Origin: Streptomyces sp. NBC_01233
GTDB taxonomy: Bacteria > Actinomycetota > Actinomycetes > Streptomycetales > Streptomycetaceae
Assembly: GCF_035989305.1 (NCBI RefSeq)
Contig: NZ_CP108514.1
Coordinates: 1,240,001 to 1,304,000, forward strand
Direction of reading: 5' to 3'
Length of the DNA stretch: 64,000 nucleotides
Shown: one piece after another, positions 42,167 to 52,451 of the stretch
Layout: the number at the start of each line of letters is the position of its first letter
How positions within the stretch are numbered: position 1 is the first letter of the stretch
The notes under the pieces: model-generated
What the model was told of the DNA's origin: nothing
Seen by the model: only the letters and a program-made list of their open reading frames with translations
Database searches by the model: none
Program-made: the position numbers and the translations under genes

Positions 42167-42249
42167 CCGCGGACCGAGGCCCTGCTTTGGCGGGGCAGGC
42201 CCGTTCTCAGTACGCTGGAAGGGAGTCTTTGCGCCCGCCGGCCCCTGCT

Positions 42250-42728
42250 CTGTGCGGGTCGGCCCCAGCGGCCCCAGCGGATTCCGCCGCTCAAGGTGGC
42301 GGCCATCCAGGTGTCCCCGCCGACCGAGGTACAACCCGACTGGGTGATCGTCTACCGGTTCGACTCGGTGGCCCATCTGCAGGCCTGGATGAACGGCGCG
42401 ACCAGGCAACGGCCCCTCGACGCCGACGAGCCGCCCTCGTGACCGTGGTGGTGACCCACCGCGTACACCCGGACAACGTCGACGACTTCCTCGCGTGGCA
42501 GCGCCACATGAGCCAGGAGGAGAGCAAGTTCGAGGGGTTTCGGCGAGCATCTCCCGCCGCTTCGCCGACGTCAGCGTGAACCGGCTGCTCAGGCGGTGGC
42601 TGTGGCCCGCACCGGACGAACCGCGCGCCAGGACCAACCTCGTCGGCGGCGCCGTCGTCGCCGCGCTGCTCCTGTTCTGGGTCGTCGTCTTCTACCTCGT
42701 GACGGAGGTGTTCTGGACGCTGCCCTGA
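42250..42728 (+). pseudogene. Decayed antibiotic-biosynthesis-monooxygenase-like membrane protein gene
   Basis: Three pieces of one ancestral reading frame lie in three frames: first-ABM-domain end (VQPDWVIVYRFDSVAHLQAW, stop 42440-42442), second-ABM-domain start (VVVTHRVHPDNVDDFLAWQR, 42439-42579), and a C-terminal membrane anchor (VNRLLRRWLWPAPDEP then AALLLFWVVVFYLVTEVFWT, stop 42726-42728). The middle of the second domain and some transmembrane region are missing, so both a deletion and frameshifts occurred. Intact homologues in my memory have two ABM domains and membrane helices. The GTG at 42439 happens to overlap the first stop. Confidence 0.7.
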
Positions 42729-42769
42729 CGCGGGGGCGGCCCGTTCGCGGGCGCAGGTAGGTTCGTGCC

Positions 42770-43438
42770 ATGGCAGTCATCCACCACACCACGCTGACCC
42801 CGACCAAGCTGGAACTCCTCGCCGACTGGCTCCCGTCGCGGCCCTGGTACCAGGGGGCCACGGGCGCCGCCGGTCTCGCCAAGGCGGGCGGGTTCCGGCT
42901 CGACGACCCCGAGGGCGTGGTCGGCATCGAGTTCATGGTCGTCACCGACGGTTCCGGGGACGAGCCCGTCGCCTACCTGGTCCCGCTCACCTACCGCGGG
43001 GCCCCGCTGGCGGGCGCCGAGGACGGACTGGTCGGCACCCTGATGCACGGGGCGCTGGGCAGGCGATGGGTCTACGACGGCGCCCACGACCTGGTCCTGG
43101 TCGAGCAGTTGCTGGCCCTGCTGGCGGGCCGCACCACGGCACAGGCCCAGAGCGAGAGCGACACCCCCGACCCGACGGTGGAGGTCCGTACCGAGGGGGC
43201 CGGGGTACCGGCGGGCCTGACCGGCCCCGGGACCGTGACGGACACCGCCGACGCGAGCCTCGTCACCGTGGGCCCGATGATGGAGGAGGGCCCCGTGTCG
43301 ACCCTGACCGTGTGCCGGGTACTGCGCCCCGCTCCCGCCGGTGACGGCGCGGGGCGACGTGTACTGGCCGGCTGGTCCGCCCCGGACGGGGCCCGTCAGC
43401 ACGGGCTGTTCGCCCACCTGGCCGTGTCCGAGGCCTGA
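42770..43438 (+). CDS. Maltokinase N-terminal cap-like protein
   Basis: 222-aa soluble protein resembling the N-terminal cap domain of mycobacterial maltokinase without the kinase part. Typical segments are HHTTLTPTKLELLADWLPSR, WYQG, LVPLTYRGAPL and LVGTLMHGALGRRWVYDGAHD. Such stand-alone cap proteins are common in streptomycetes; their role is unknown to me. Start ATG 42770. Followed by a strong terminator. Confidence 0.8.
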   Translation: MAVIHHTTLTPTKLELLADWLPSRPWYQGATGAAGLAKAGGFRLDDPEGVVGIEFMVVTDGSGDEPVAYLVPLTYRGAPLAGAEDGLVGTLMHGALGRRWVYDGAHDLVLVEQLLALLAGRTTAQAQSESDTPDPTVEVRTEGAGVPAGLTGPGTVTDTADASLVTVGPMMEEGPVSTLTVCRVLRPAPAGDGAGRRVLAGWSAPDGARQHGLFAHLAVSEA

Positions 43439-43448
43439 CCGGAGGGAC

Positions 43449-43480
43449 GCCTCGGGCCCGCTCGCGGGCGGGCCCGAGGC
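43449..43480. terminator. Bidirectional terminator between convergent genes
   Basis: Perfect 12-bp stem (gcctcgggcccg / cgggcccgaggc) with an 8-nt loop, 10 nt from each neighbouring stop codon. Confidence 0.85.
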
Positions 43481-43490
43481 TGTCACTGGA

Positions 43491-45662
43491 TCAGTCGGCG
43501 TAGGTCTCGCCGCGCTCGGCCTTCGCGACCAGCGAGGCCGGCGGGATGAAGCGCTCGCCGTACGTGTCGGCGAGCTCGCGGGCACGGGCCACGAAGCCGG
43601 GCAGGCCGCCCTCGTAGCCGTTGATGTACTGGATCACGCCGCCGGTCCAGGCCGGGAAGCCGATGCCCATGATGGAGCCGATGTTGGCGTCGGCGATCGA
43701 GGTGAGCACGCCCTCGTCGAGGCAGCGGACGGTGTCCAGGGCCTCGGAGAAGAGCATCCGCTCCTTCATGTCCTCGAAGGGGATCTCCGCGTCCGGCTTG
43801 GCGAAGTGCTCGCGCAGGCCCGGCCAGATGCGGGCGCGCTTGCCGGCCTCGTCGTACTCGTAGAAGCCGGCCCCGCCGCTGCGGCCGGGGCGGCCGAACT
43901 CGTCGACCATCCGGTCGATGACGGTGTCGGCGGGGTGCTCGGCCCAGGCCCGGCCCTCGGCCTCGAAGGCCTTGCGGCTCTCGTTGCGGATCTTGCGCGG
44001 CAGGGTCAGGGTGAGCTCGTCCATCAGGGAGAGCACCTTGGCCGGGTAGCCGGCCTGCGCGGCGGCCTGCTCGATCGAGGCGGGCTCGATGCCCTCGCCG
44101 ACCATGGCCACGCCCTCGTTGATGAACTGGCCGATGACGCGCGAGGTGAAGAAGCCGCGCGAGTCGTTGACCACGATGGGGGTCTTGTTGATCTGCCGGA
44201 CCAGGTCGAAGGCGCGGGCGATGGCCTCGTCCCCGGTCTGCTCCCCCTTGATGATCTCGACCAGCGGCATCTTGTCGACCGGCGAGAAGAAGTGCAGCCC
44301 GATGAAGTCGGCGGGCCGCTTCACGCCTTCCGCGAGGCCGGAGATCGGCAGGGTGGAGGTGTTGGAGCACAGCAATGCGTCGGGCGCGATGACGTCCTGG
44401 ATCTCCTGGAACACCTTGTGCTTGAGGGCGGTGTCCTCGAAGACGGCCTCGATGACGGCGTCGCAGCCCGCCAGGTCGGCGGCGTCCGCGGTCGGGGTGA
44501 TCCGGGCGAGCAGTTCGGCGCGCTGGGCCTCGGTGCTCCGGCCGCGGGAGACGGCCTTGTCGAGGAGCTTCTCGGAGTACGCCTTGCCCTTGGCGGCGGC
44601 CTCGGCGCTGACGTCCTTCAGCACCACCTCGATGCCCGCGCGGGCACAGGAGTACGCGATGCCCGCGCCCATCATGCCGGCACCGAGGACGGCGACCTTG
44701 CGGACCCCCCGCGCCTCGATCCCCTGCGGGCGGCTGCGGCCCGCGTTGACGGCCTGGAGGTCGAAGAAGAAGGCCTGGATCATGTTCTTGGCGGTCTGCC
44801 CGGTGACCAGCTCGGTGAAGTAGCGGGCCTCGATGGTCAGAGCGGTCTCGAAGTCCACCTGGGAGCCCTCGACGGCGCAGGCCAGGATGTTGCGCGGGGC
44901 CGGGTACGGGGCCCCGTTCAGCTGCTTCTTCAGGTTGGCCGGGAAGGCCGGGAGGTTGGCGGCGAACCGCGGGTTGGACGGCGTGCCGCCGGGGATCCGG
45001 TAGCCGGGTACGTCCCAGGGCTGCTTCGACTCCGGGTTCGCGTCGATGAAGGCGCGGGCCTTGGCGAGCATCTCCTCGGGGGTGGCGGCCAGTTCGTGGA
45101 CCAGGCCGTTGTCCAGGGCGCGCTTCGGGTTGTACTGGGTGCCCTGGAGCAGCACCTTGAGCAGCGCGTCGGCGATGCCCATCAGGCGCACGGTACGGGT
45201 GACGCCGCCGCCGGCCGGGAGGAGGCCGAGGGTGACCTCGGGCAGGCCGATCTTGGAGCCGGGGGCGTCGAGGGCGACGCGGTGGTGGGAGGCGAGGCAG
45301 ATCTCGTAACCGCCGCCCAGGGCCGCGCCGTTGATCGCGGCGACCACGGGCTTGCCGAGGGTCTCGATGCGGCGCAGCGAGCGCTTGATGGCGGTGCCGG
45401 TGTCGAAGGCGAGCTGCGCGTGCTCGGGGCGCAGCCGGATCATGTCCTTGAGGTCGCCGCCCGCGAAGAAGGTCTTCTTGGCGGAGGTGTAGATGATGCC
45501 GCGGATGGAGTCCTTCTCTGCCTCGGCGCGGTCGGCGATCGCCGCGATCGAGTCCTTGAAGGCCTGGTTCATCGTGTTGGCGGACTGGCCCGGGTCGTCG
45601 AGGATCAGGGTGACGACGCCGGTCTCGTCCTGTTCCCAGCGGATCGTGGTGGACTCGCTCAT
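43491..45662 (-). CDS. Multifunctional fatty-acid oxidation protein (enoyl-CoA hydratase/3-hydroxyacyl-CoA dehydrogenase)
   Basis: 723-aa FadB/FadJ-like enzyme. Residues ~1-190 are the crotonase domain (FFAGGDLKDM, then INGAALGGGYEICLA); from about 325 the NAD-binding dehydrogenase begins (VLGAGMMGAGIAYSCARAG), with SNTSTLPIS and HFFSPVDKMPLVEI marking the active site, followed by the C-terminal dimerisation domain. Catalyses hydration and oxidation steps of beta-oxidation. ATG 45662 or GTG 45668 may be the start. 50 nt after the thiolase gene, last in the operon. Confidence 0.93.
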   Translation of the reverse strand: MSESTTIRWEQDETGVVTLILDDPGQSANTMNQAFKDSIAAIADRAEAEKDSIRGIIYTSAKKTFFAGGDLKDMIRLRPEHAQLAFDTGTAIKRSLRRIETLGKPVVAAINGAALGGGYEICLASHHRVALDAPGSKIGLPEVTLGLLPAGGGVTRTVRLMGIADALLKVLLQGTQYNPKRALDNGLVHELAATPEEMLAKARAFIDANPESKQPWDVPGYRIPGGTPSNPRFAANLPAFPANLKKQLNGAPYPAPRNILACAVEGSQVDFETALTIEARYFTELVTGQTAKNMIQAFFFDLQAVNAGRSRPQGIEARGVRKVAVLGAGMMGAGIAYSCARAGIEVVLKDVSAEAAAKGKAYSEKLLDKAVSRGRSTEAQRAELLARITPTADAADLAGCDAVIEAVFEDTALKHKVFQEIQDVIAPDALLCSNTSTLPISGLAEGVKRPADFIGLHFFSPVDKMPLVEIIKGEQTGDEAIARAFDLVRQINKTPIVVNDSRGFFTSRVIGQFINEGVAMVGEGIEPASIEQAAAQAGYPAKVLSLMDELTLTLPRKIRNESRKAFEAEGRAWAEHPADTVIDRMVDEFGRPGRSGGAGFYEYDEAGKRARIWPGLREHFAKPDAEIPFEDMKERMLFSEALDTVRCLDEGVLTSIADANIGSIMGIGFPAWTGGVIQYINGYEGGLPGFVARARELADTYGERFIPPASLVAKAERGETYAD

Positions 45663-45712
45663 GGTCACTGCTTTCGTTTCGGAAGGTCCGGGGGGCGGGG
45701 ATTCAGGACGGT

Positions 45713-46927
<1,215 letters not shown>

Positions 46928-46955
46928 TGGTCAAGCCTTTCGGGAGGTCTGGGTC

Positions 46956-48098
46956 TTAGGCGAGGAGGGAGCGGCCGATGATCTCTTTCATGATCTCGGT
47001 CGTGCCGCCGTAGATGGTCTGGATCCGGCCGTCGGTGAAGGCCCGCGCGACCCGGTATTCGGTCATGTATCCGTATCCGCCGTGGAGTTGCAGGCAGCGG
47101 TCGGCGACGCGCTTCTGCAGTTCGGTGGCCCACCACTTGGCCATCGAGGCGTGCACGTGGTCCAGTTCGCCGGTCGAGTGGTCGGTGATGCACCGGTCGA
47201 GGAAGGCCCGGGTGACGGCGACCTCGGTGGCCATCTCCGCGATCTCGAAGCGGATGTGCTGGAGCTTGGACAGAGGGCGGCCGAAGGCCTCGCGCTCCTT
47301 CACGTACTGGGTGGTGATCTCCAGCAGGTACTCGGCGGCCGCGATGCCGGCCATCGCGATGCCCATCCGCTCCTGCGCGAGATTGGTCATCAGGTGGACG
47401 AAGGCGCCGTTCAGCTCGCCGAGGAGGTTCTCCTTCGGGACGCGTACGTCGTGGAAGAACAGTTCGGCGGTGTCCTGGGACTTCTGGCCGATCTTGTCGA
47501 GGTTGCGGCCGCGCTCGAAGCCCTCCGCGCCGCGCTCGACGACCAGCAGCGACAGTCCGTGCGCCCCGCCCTCGGGGGTGGTCTTGGCGACCACGATCAC
47601 CAGGTCGGCGAGGATGCCGTTGGAGATGAAGGTCTTGGAGCCGTTCAGCACCCAGTGGTCGCCGCGGTCCTCGGCGCTGGTCCGGATGCCCTGGAGGTCG
47701 GAGCCCGCCCCCGGCTCGGTCATCGCGATGGCGGTGATGGTCTCCCCGGAGCAGAATCCGGGCAGCCAGCGGCGCTTCTGCTCCTCGGTGGCGAGCGAGG
47801 TCAGGTACGGCCCGATGATGTCGTTGTGCAGGCCGATCGCCAGTCCCGGGGCGCCCGCGCGGGTGAACTCCTCGGCGATCACGGCGGCGTAGCGGAAGTC
47901 GGTGTTCCCGCTGCCGCCGTACTCTTCGGGGACGGCGAGGCCGAGCAGGCCCTGGCGGCCCGCGGCCCGCCAGGCCTCGCGGCTGACGATGCCGTCCTTC
48001 TCCCACTGCTCGTAGTGCGGCAGCACCTCCTTGGTGAGGAAGGTGCGCACCGTCTCGCGGAACGCCTCGTGGTCGGCGTCGAAGATCTGGCGTTTCAT
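46956..48098 (-). CDS. Acyl-CoA dehydrogenase
   Basis: 380-aa FAD enzyme introducing the alpha-beta double bond. FAD/substrate segments AIAMTEPGAGSDLQG and GSKTFISNG are typical, as is FGRPLSKLQHI. The C-terminal YGGTTEIM has Gly where medium-chain enzymes have the catalytic Glu (YEGT), so the base is probably at the alternative position used by isovaleryl- and long-chain enzymes. ATG 48098 is 11 nt after the LLM gene stop. The frame is open through the LLM gene upstream, but that is not a fusion. Confidence 0.93.
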   Translation of the reverse strand: MKRQIFDADHEAFRETVRTFLTKEVLPHYEQWEKDGIVSREAWRAAGRQGLLGLAVPEEYGGSGNTDFRYAAVIAEEFTRAGAPGLAIGLHNDIIGPYLTSLATEEQKRRWLPGFCSGETITAIAMTEPGAGSDLQGIRTSAEDRGDHWVLNGSKTFISNGILADLVIVVAKTTPEGGAHGLSLLVVERGAEGFERGRNLDKIGQKSQDTAELFFHDVRVPKENLLGELNGAFVHLMTNLAQERMGIAMAGIAAAEYLLEITTQYVKEREAFGRPLSKLQHIRFEIAEMATEVAVTRAFLDRCITDHSTGELDHVHASMAKWWATELQKRVADRCLQLHGGYGYMTEYRVARAFTDGRIQTIYGGTTEIMKEIIGRSLLA

Positions 48099-48109
48099 CG
48101 GTCGGCTCC

Positions 48110-49135
48110 CTAAAGCCAGTTCTTGACGGTTTCGATCAGCCGGGCCGGCTCGGGGCCGACGGGCGTGACGTTGAGCATGGTGACGCCCGCCTCCCGGAAG
48201 GCCTCGACGCGCTCGCGCACGTAGCCTTCGGGCCCGCACAGGGTCATCAGTTCGCAGAACTCGTCCGGTACGGCGGCGGCCGCGTCGCGCTTGCGGCCGG
48301 AGAGGTACAGCTCCTGGATCTTCCGGGCTTCCTCCTCGTAGCCGTAGGCCACGGCGAGGTCGTTGTAGAAGTTCTTGCCGACCGCGCCCATGCCGCCGAC
48401 GTACAGGGCGATCTGCGGGCGCGCCAGGTCCCTTGCGGCGGCCGCGTCCTCGCCGATGGCGAGCAGGCCCCCGGCGACGGTCTGCAGCGGGCCGAGCTCC
48501 GGGGCCCGCTTCGCCGCGCCCTCGGCGAGGGGTCCGCCCCACACCGTCGCGGCCTTCTCGGGGATGAAGAGGGTGGGCAGCCAGCCGTCGGCGATCTCGG
48601 CGGTCAGCCGCACGTTGGCCGGGCCGAGCGAGGCGATGTAGACGGGGATCGCGTCGCGCACCGGCCGGGTGAGGATCTTCAGGGGCTTGCCGAGCCCGCT
48701 GCCCCGCTCCGGGGGCAGCGGCATGTCGGTGATGCCGTGGTGGTCGATCGTCTCGCGCCGCCAGATGCGGCGGCACAGCCCGACCGTCTCGCGGGTGCGG
48801 CCGAGCGGCTTGTCGTACGGCTTCCCGTGCCAGCCCTCGACGACCTGCGGGCCGGAGGCGCCGAGTCCGAGCAGGGCCCGGCCGCCCGAGAGCGCGTCCA
48901 GTCCGGCGGCCGTCTGGGCGATCAGGCCTGGCGTGCGCGAGTAGACGTTGAGGATCGCCGAGCCGATCTTCAGCCGCTCGGTGCGGGCGGCGAGGTAGCC
49001 CATGATCGTCGGGGAGTCGAAGCCCCAGGCCTCGGCCACCCACACGGCGTCGAGGCCGGCCGACTCCAGGGCCGCGGCCTCGTCGGCGGCCCGGCGCGGA
49101 TCCCCGGCGTAGTCGAGCAGCATCGACAGTTCCAT
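48110..49135 (-). CDS. LLM-class flavin oxidoreductase (F420- or FMN-dependent)
   Basis: 341-aa luciferase-like TIM-barrel oxidoreductase. N-terminus MELSMLLDYAG, then VWVAEAWGFDSPTIMGYLA, RLKIGSAILNVYSRTP, and GRALLGLGASGPQVVEGWHG fit F420-type members. ATG 49135 overlaps the CoA transferase stop (TGATG). In this operon it may oxidise or reduce an acyl-chain carbonyl, or a hydroxyl, before beta-oxidation. Cofactor choice cannot be fixed from sequence by eye. Confidence 0.88.
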   Translation of the reverse strand: MELSMLLDYAGDPRRAADEAAALESAGLDAVWVAEAWGFDSPTIMGYLAARTERLKIGSAILNVYSRTPGLIAQTAAGLDALSGGRALLGLGASGPQVVEGWHGKPYDKPLGRTRETVGLCRRIWRRETIDHHGITDMPLPPERGSGLGKPLKILTRPVRDAIPVYIASLGPANVRLTAEIADGWLPTLFIPEKAATVWGGPLAEGAAKRAPELGPLQTVAGGLLAIGEDAAAARDLARPQIALYVGGMGAVGKNFYNDLAVAYGYEEEARKIQELYLSGRKRDAAAAVPDEFCELMTLCGPEGYVRERVEAFREAGVTMLNVTPVGPEPARLIETVKNWL

Positions 49136-50301
49136 CAGTCCGCCTCCTTGGCGACGAGGGCGGGCACGTCCCAGTCGCGGGCCACGCTCACGGTGTCCGC
49201 CCCCGGCAGGGCGGGGTCCGCGGTGACGGCCGTGGGGGTCGCCGAGAACCGGGGCGCGGGGGCGGGCTGGACGATCCCGCCGAATTCCGTGAAGGTCCCG
49301 CGGGCGGCCAGGTGCGGGTGGTGCGGGGCCTCGCGCAGCGAGAGCACGGGCGCCACGCAGGCGTCGGTGCCCTCGAAGACCGCCGTCCACTCCTCGCGCG
49401 TACGGGTCCTGAAGCGTGCGGCGACCACCTCGCGCAGCTCGCCCCAGCGGGCGATGTCCTTGCGGTCCGGGGCCCGGTCCGCGATGTCGAGGAGCTCCAC
49501 GAAGGTGTCGTAGAACTGCTGCTCCAGCGCGCCGACCGCCATGTACCCGCCGTCGGAGGTCTCGTAGGTGCCGTAGAAGGGGCAGCCGCCGTCGAGCAGG
49601 TTGGCCCCGCGGCGGTCCTGCCAGCCTCCGGCCGCCATCATCCCGTGGATCATGGCGGTGAGGTGGGCGGTGCCGTCGACGATGGCCGCGTCGACGACCT
49701 GGCCGGTGCCGGTGGTCCGGGCGTGCTGGAGGGCGGCGAGGACCCCGATCACGAGGTAGAGCGAGCCGCCCGCGTAGTCCCCGACCAGGTTGGCGGGGAC
49801 GGCCGGGGGCTCTCCCGGGTTGCCGATCATGCCGAGGGCGCCGGTGACGGCGATGTACGCGATGTCGTGCCCCGCGGTCTGCGCGAGCGGGCCCTTCTGG
49901 CCCCAGCCGGTCATCCGCCCGTAGACGAGCTGCGGATTGCGGGCGTGGCACTCGGCCGGGCCGACGCCGAGCCGCTCGGCGACCCCGGGGCGGAACCCCT
50001 CGACGAGGACGTCGGCCCGCTCGACCAGGTCCAGGACGCGGGCGGGCCCGTCGGCGGACTTGAGGTCGACCAGGACGGAGCGCTTGCCGCGGTTGGTGAG
50101 GTCGTGGGCCGGGTCGACGGCGAGCCCGCCGCCTCCGGGCCGGTCCACCCGGACGACGTCCGCGCCGAGGTCGGCGAGGAGCATGGCGGCGAACGGTCCG
50201 GGGCCGATGCCCGCCAGCTCGACGACGCGCAGTCCGGCGAGCGGGCCCCGCCCGCTCGCGTGCCCGCGGCCGTTCCCGCTGCCGTTCCCTGTCACTGCCA
50301 T
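49135..50301 (-). CDS. CaiB/BaiF family CoA transferase (possible alpha-methylacyl-CoA racemase)
   Basis: 388-aa family III CoA transferase. Family segments GLRVVELAGIGPGPFAAMLL, GADVVRVDRP, NRGKRSVLVDLK, and NLVGDYAGGS with the active-site Asp are visible. AMACR-type racemases epimerise 2-methylacyl-CoA so that acyl-CoA dehydrogenase can act, which suits this operon; a true CoA transferase is the alternative. The first ~18 residues are Gly/Ser-rich. First gene of the five-gene operon; start ATG 50301. Confidence 0.9.
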   Translation of the reverse strand: MAVTGNGSGNGRGHASGRGPLAGLRVVELAGIGPGPFAAMLLADLGADVVRVDRPGGGGLAVDPAHDLTNRGKRSVLVDLKSADGPARVLDLVERADVLVEGFRPGVAERLGVGPAECHARNPQLVYGRMTGWGQKGPLAQTAGHDIAYIAVTGALGMIGNPGEPPAVPANLVGDYAGGSLYLVIGVLAALQHARTTGTGQVVDAAIVDGTAHLTAMIHGMMAAGGWQDRRGANLLDGGCPFYGTYETSDGGYMAVGALEQQFYDTFVELLDIADRAPDRKDIARWGELREVVAARFRTRTREEWTAVFEGTDACVAPVLSLREAPHHPHLAARGTFTEFGGIVQPAPAPRFSATPTAVTADPALPGADTVSVARDWDVPALVAKEAD

Positions 50302-50573
50302 CGAGCCCCCAGCGTCTCCGGTGCGGATCGTTTCCGTGGTGTGCGACTGTGTGACACAACTGATGTAACACCAGTGATGCTAGGAACGTGTTCCACCGAG
50401 CACAAGCCCCCGGGCGGCGTTGGGCCGGTATCGCTCGGCGTCCGAGTGGCGCGATCAGGAAAAGCAAAGGTCAGGATGTGGGGTCACCCCCCTGATCAAT
50501 CGCCGCGCGGCTGTGTACTCTGAGCACGCTTTCGAACTTGTTCAAGCGTTCAACCAGAAATAATGGGGGGCCG
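50302..50573. promoter_or_regulatory. Divergent promoter region of the beta-oxidation operon and the secreted repeat protein
   Basis: 272 nt without a gene. 50330-50400 is the least GC-rich part and has tgtgtgacaca and actg...cagt dyads near 50348-50376 that may bind a regulator of the beta-oxidation operon. 50500-50570 has a run of AT-rich sequence before GGGGGG and the GTG of the secreted protein. No sigma-factor consensus was fixed. Confidence 0.4.
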
Positions 50574-52253
50574 GTGCGCAGTCGCCGACTTGTAATTTCC
50601 GCCGCCGCCATCGCGGCAGGCGTTGGTCTCATACCGGGCGTGGCACAGGCCGACCCGGCCCAGCCCGACGCCCACGGTGCGACCGTTCCCGACCTGGACC
50701 TGGGCAGCGCCAAGGGTTCCAGGTCGAAGGGCCACACCTTCACCAGCCCCGCCGAGCGCTCGGTCCGCAAGGCCCTGCCCGCCGGCAAGACCGGTGCGGC
50801 CGCCGCTCCGCAGTCGCTGTCCGTCGCCGCCAACCCCGACCTCGCGGTCGCCGTGTACGCCTACGGCACCACGGCGCACGGGGTCGAGCTGGACACCGTC
50901 ATCACGAGCGCCCCCGGCACGCTCGAGGTCGTCATCGACTGGGGCGACGGGAAGTCGGACACGCTCAGCGCTTCCGGCGAGACCACGCTGACCACGCCGC
51001 ACACCTACGCCGAGGTCGGCTCCTACACGGTCAAGGCCACCGTCAAGGACGCCGCGAACGCCGTCTCGGCCGTGAACCAGGTCGTGTTCGTCACCCAGGG
51101 CTCGGACTTCACCCCGTACGCCCCCACCCGCCTGCTGGACACCCGCGACGGGACCGGCGCGGTCAAGGGCAAGGTCGCCCCGTACAGCTCGACCCGCGTG
51201 AAGGTCGGCGGCAACGGCACGATCCCCGCCGGGGTCACCGCGGTGGTCCTCAACATCACCGTCACCAACACCACGGCCGCCGGGCACATCACGGCCTTCG
51301 CCGAGGGCACCACCCGTCCGACCACGTCGAACGTCAACTTCAAGGCCGGCCAGACCGTCCCGAACCTGGTCATCGTGCCGGTCGGCAAGAACGGCTACGT
51401 CGAGCTCGCCAACCGCGGCTCGCAGTCGGTCGACCTGATCGCGGACGTCACGGGCTACTTCAGCTCCACCGCGTCCAGCGGCTACACCCCGATCACCCCG
51501 TCCCGCTTCGTCGACACCCGCGAGGGCCTCGGCACGGTCAAGGGCCAGCTCGGTGGGCGCAAGACGTTCTCCACCCAGATCGGCGGCCTGCGCGACGTGC
51601 CCCAGGGCATCACCGCCGTGGCGCTCAACGTGACGGTCACCAACCCGAAGGAAGCCGGCCACCTGTCGGTCTTCCCGAGCGGCGGCGCCACCCCGACCGC
51701 GTCGAACCTCAACTTCACCCCCGGTCAGACGGTCGCCAACTCGGTGATCGTGCCCGTCGGCGCGGACGGCAAGATCAGCGTCTTCAACGGCGCCTGGGCG
51801 GGCACCGACGTCGTCGTCGACGTCGTGGGCTTCTACAGCAAGGACAGCACGAGCGCCTTCGTGCCGCTCGAGCCGGAGCGCCTGCTCGACACCCGCGACT
51901 CGGAGATGTGGGCCTGGGGCCCGCTGGGCGCCCGTAGCTACGTCTTCATGCCGCTCTCGTTCGGGGAGCCGAGCATCACGGGCTTCGTGATGAACTCCAC
52001 GGTCACGAACACGAACGGCGACGGGTTCCTCACGGTCACCCCGGACCCGAACTCGATCGACGACTACGACAACGGCACGGAGTTCTGGCCGACGCCGCCC
52101 AACTCCTCGAACCTGAACTGGACGAAGGGCGACACCGTCCCGAACCTGGTCCAGGCGAGCACCGGGACCAACGGCATCATCGACTTCTGGAACCAGGGCT
52201 GGGAGGACACCGACCTCATCGTCGACCTCTTCGGCCTGTACCAGCAGGGCTGA
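50574..52253 (+). CDS. Secreted protein with PKD-like domain and three LDTR repeats
   Basis: 559 aa. Signal peptide: RSRR, hydrophobic AAAIAAGVGLIPGVA, cleavage near QADP. Residues ~105-185 form a PKD-like Ig fold (VIDWGDG, HTYAEVGSYTVKATV). Then three repeats of ~110-130 residues, each opening with a PxRLLDTRD-type motif and closing with a DVTGYF-type motif. The third is longest and most divergent. Similar repeats occur in many actinobacterial exported enzymes, but here no catalytic domain is attached, so an adhesive or matrix role is inferred. Start GTG 50574 after a GGGGGG ribosome site. Confidence 0.82.
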   Translation: MRSRRLVISAAAIAAGVGLIPGVAQADPAQPDAHGATVPDLDLGSAKGSRSKGHTFTSPAERSVRKALPAGKTGAAAAPQSLSVAANPDLAVAVYAYGTTAHGVELDTVITSAPGTLEVVIDWGDGKSDTLSASGETTLTTPHTYAEVGSYTVKATVKDAANAVSAVNQVVFVTQGSDFTPYAPTRLLDTRDGTGAVKGKVAPYSSTRVKVGGNGTIPAGVTAVVLNITVTNTTAAGHITAFAEGTTRPTTSNVNFKAGQTVPNLVIVPVGKNGYVELANRGSQSVDLIADVTGYFSSTASSGYTPITPSRFVDTREGLGTVKGQLGGRKTFSTQIGGLRDVPQGITAVALNVTVTNPKEAGHLSVFPSGGATPTASNLNFTPGQTVANSVIVPVGADGKISVFNGAWAGTDVVVDVVGFYSKDSTSAFVPLEPERLLDTRDSEMWAWGPLGARSYVFMPLSFGEPSITGFVMNSTVTNTNGDGFLTVTPDPNSIDDYDNGTEFWPTPPNSSNLNWTKGDTVPNLVQASTGTNGIIDFWNQGWEDTDLIVDLFGLYQQG

Positions 52254-52274
52254 TCCGCCGACAGGCGGTTCTCG

Positions 52275-52316
52275 CAGCGCCCCGGGCGCGGCCGCAAGGC
52301 CGTTCCCGGGGCGCTG
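52275..52316 (+). terminator. Terminator of the LDTR-repeat gene
   Basis: 12-bp perfect outer stem (cagcgccccggg / cccggggcgctg) with an inner gcggcc...ggcc stem, followed by ttct, 22 nt after the stop codon. Downstream, cggttctcg-like direct repeats continue to about 52370. Confidence 0.8.
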
Positions 52317-52451
52317 TTCTCGTCGCAGGCGGTTCTTGCCGCAGGCGACGCCCGCCACGAGCGGTTCTCGTCACACCTGCTCGCACGGGCGGTCGAGCGT
52401 CACGCTAGCCTCGGCCACCGGCACCACCGCCGCCACCTGGGAGGAGCGCTC

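Noticed and set aside
39454-42579. Long plus-strand frame (about 1040 codons) opposite the acyl-CoA ligase and through the MerR gene
   Set aside because: Out of frame with the MerR protein and antisense to a well-supported ligase; composition is Gly/Arg/Ala/Val noise.
46956-49043. Apparent fusion of acyl-CoA dehydrogenase with an N-terminal extension
   Set aside because: The extension lies in another frame of the LLM gene and is not conserved-looking; ATG 48098 gives a normal-length dehydrogenase.
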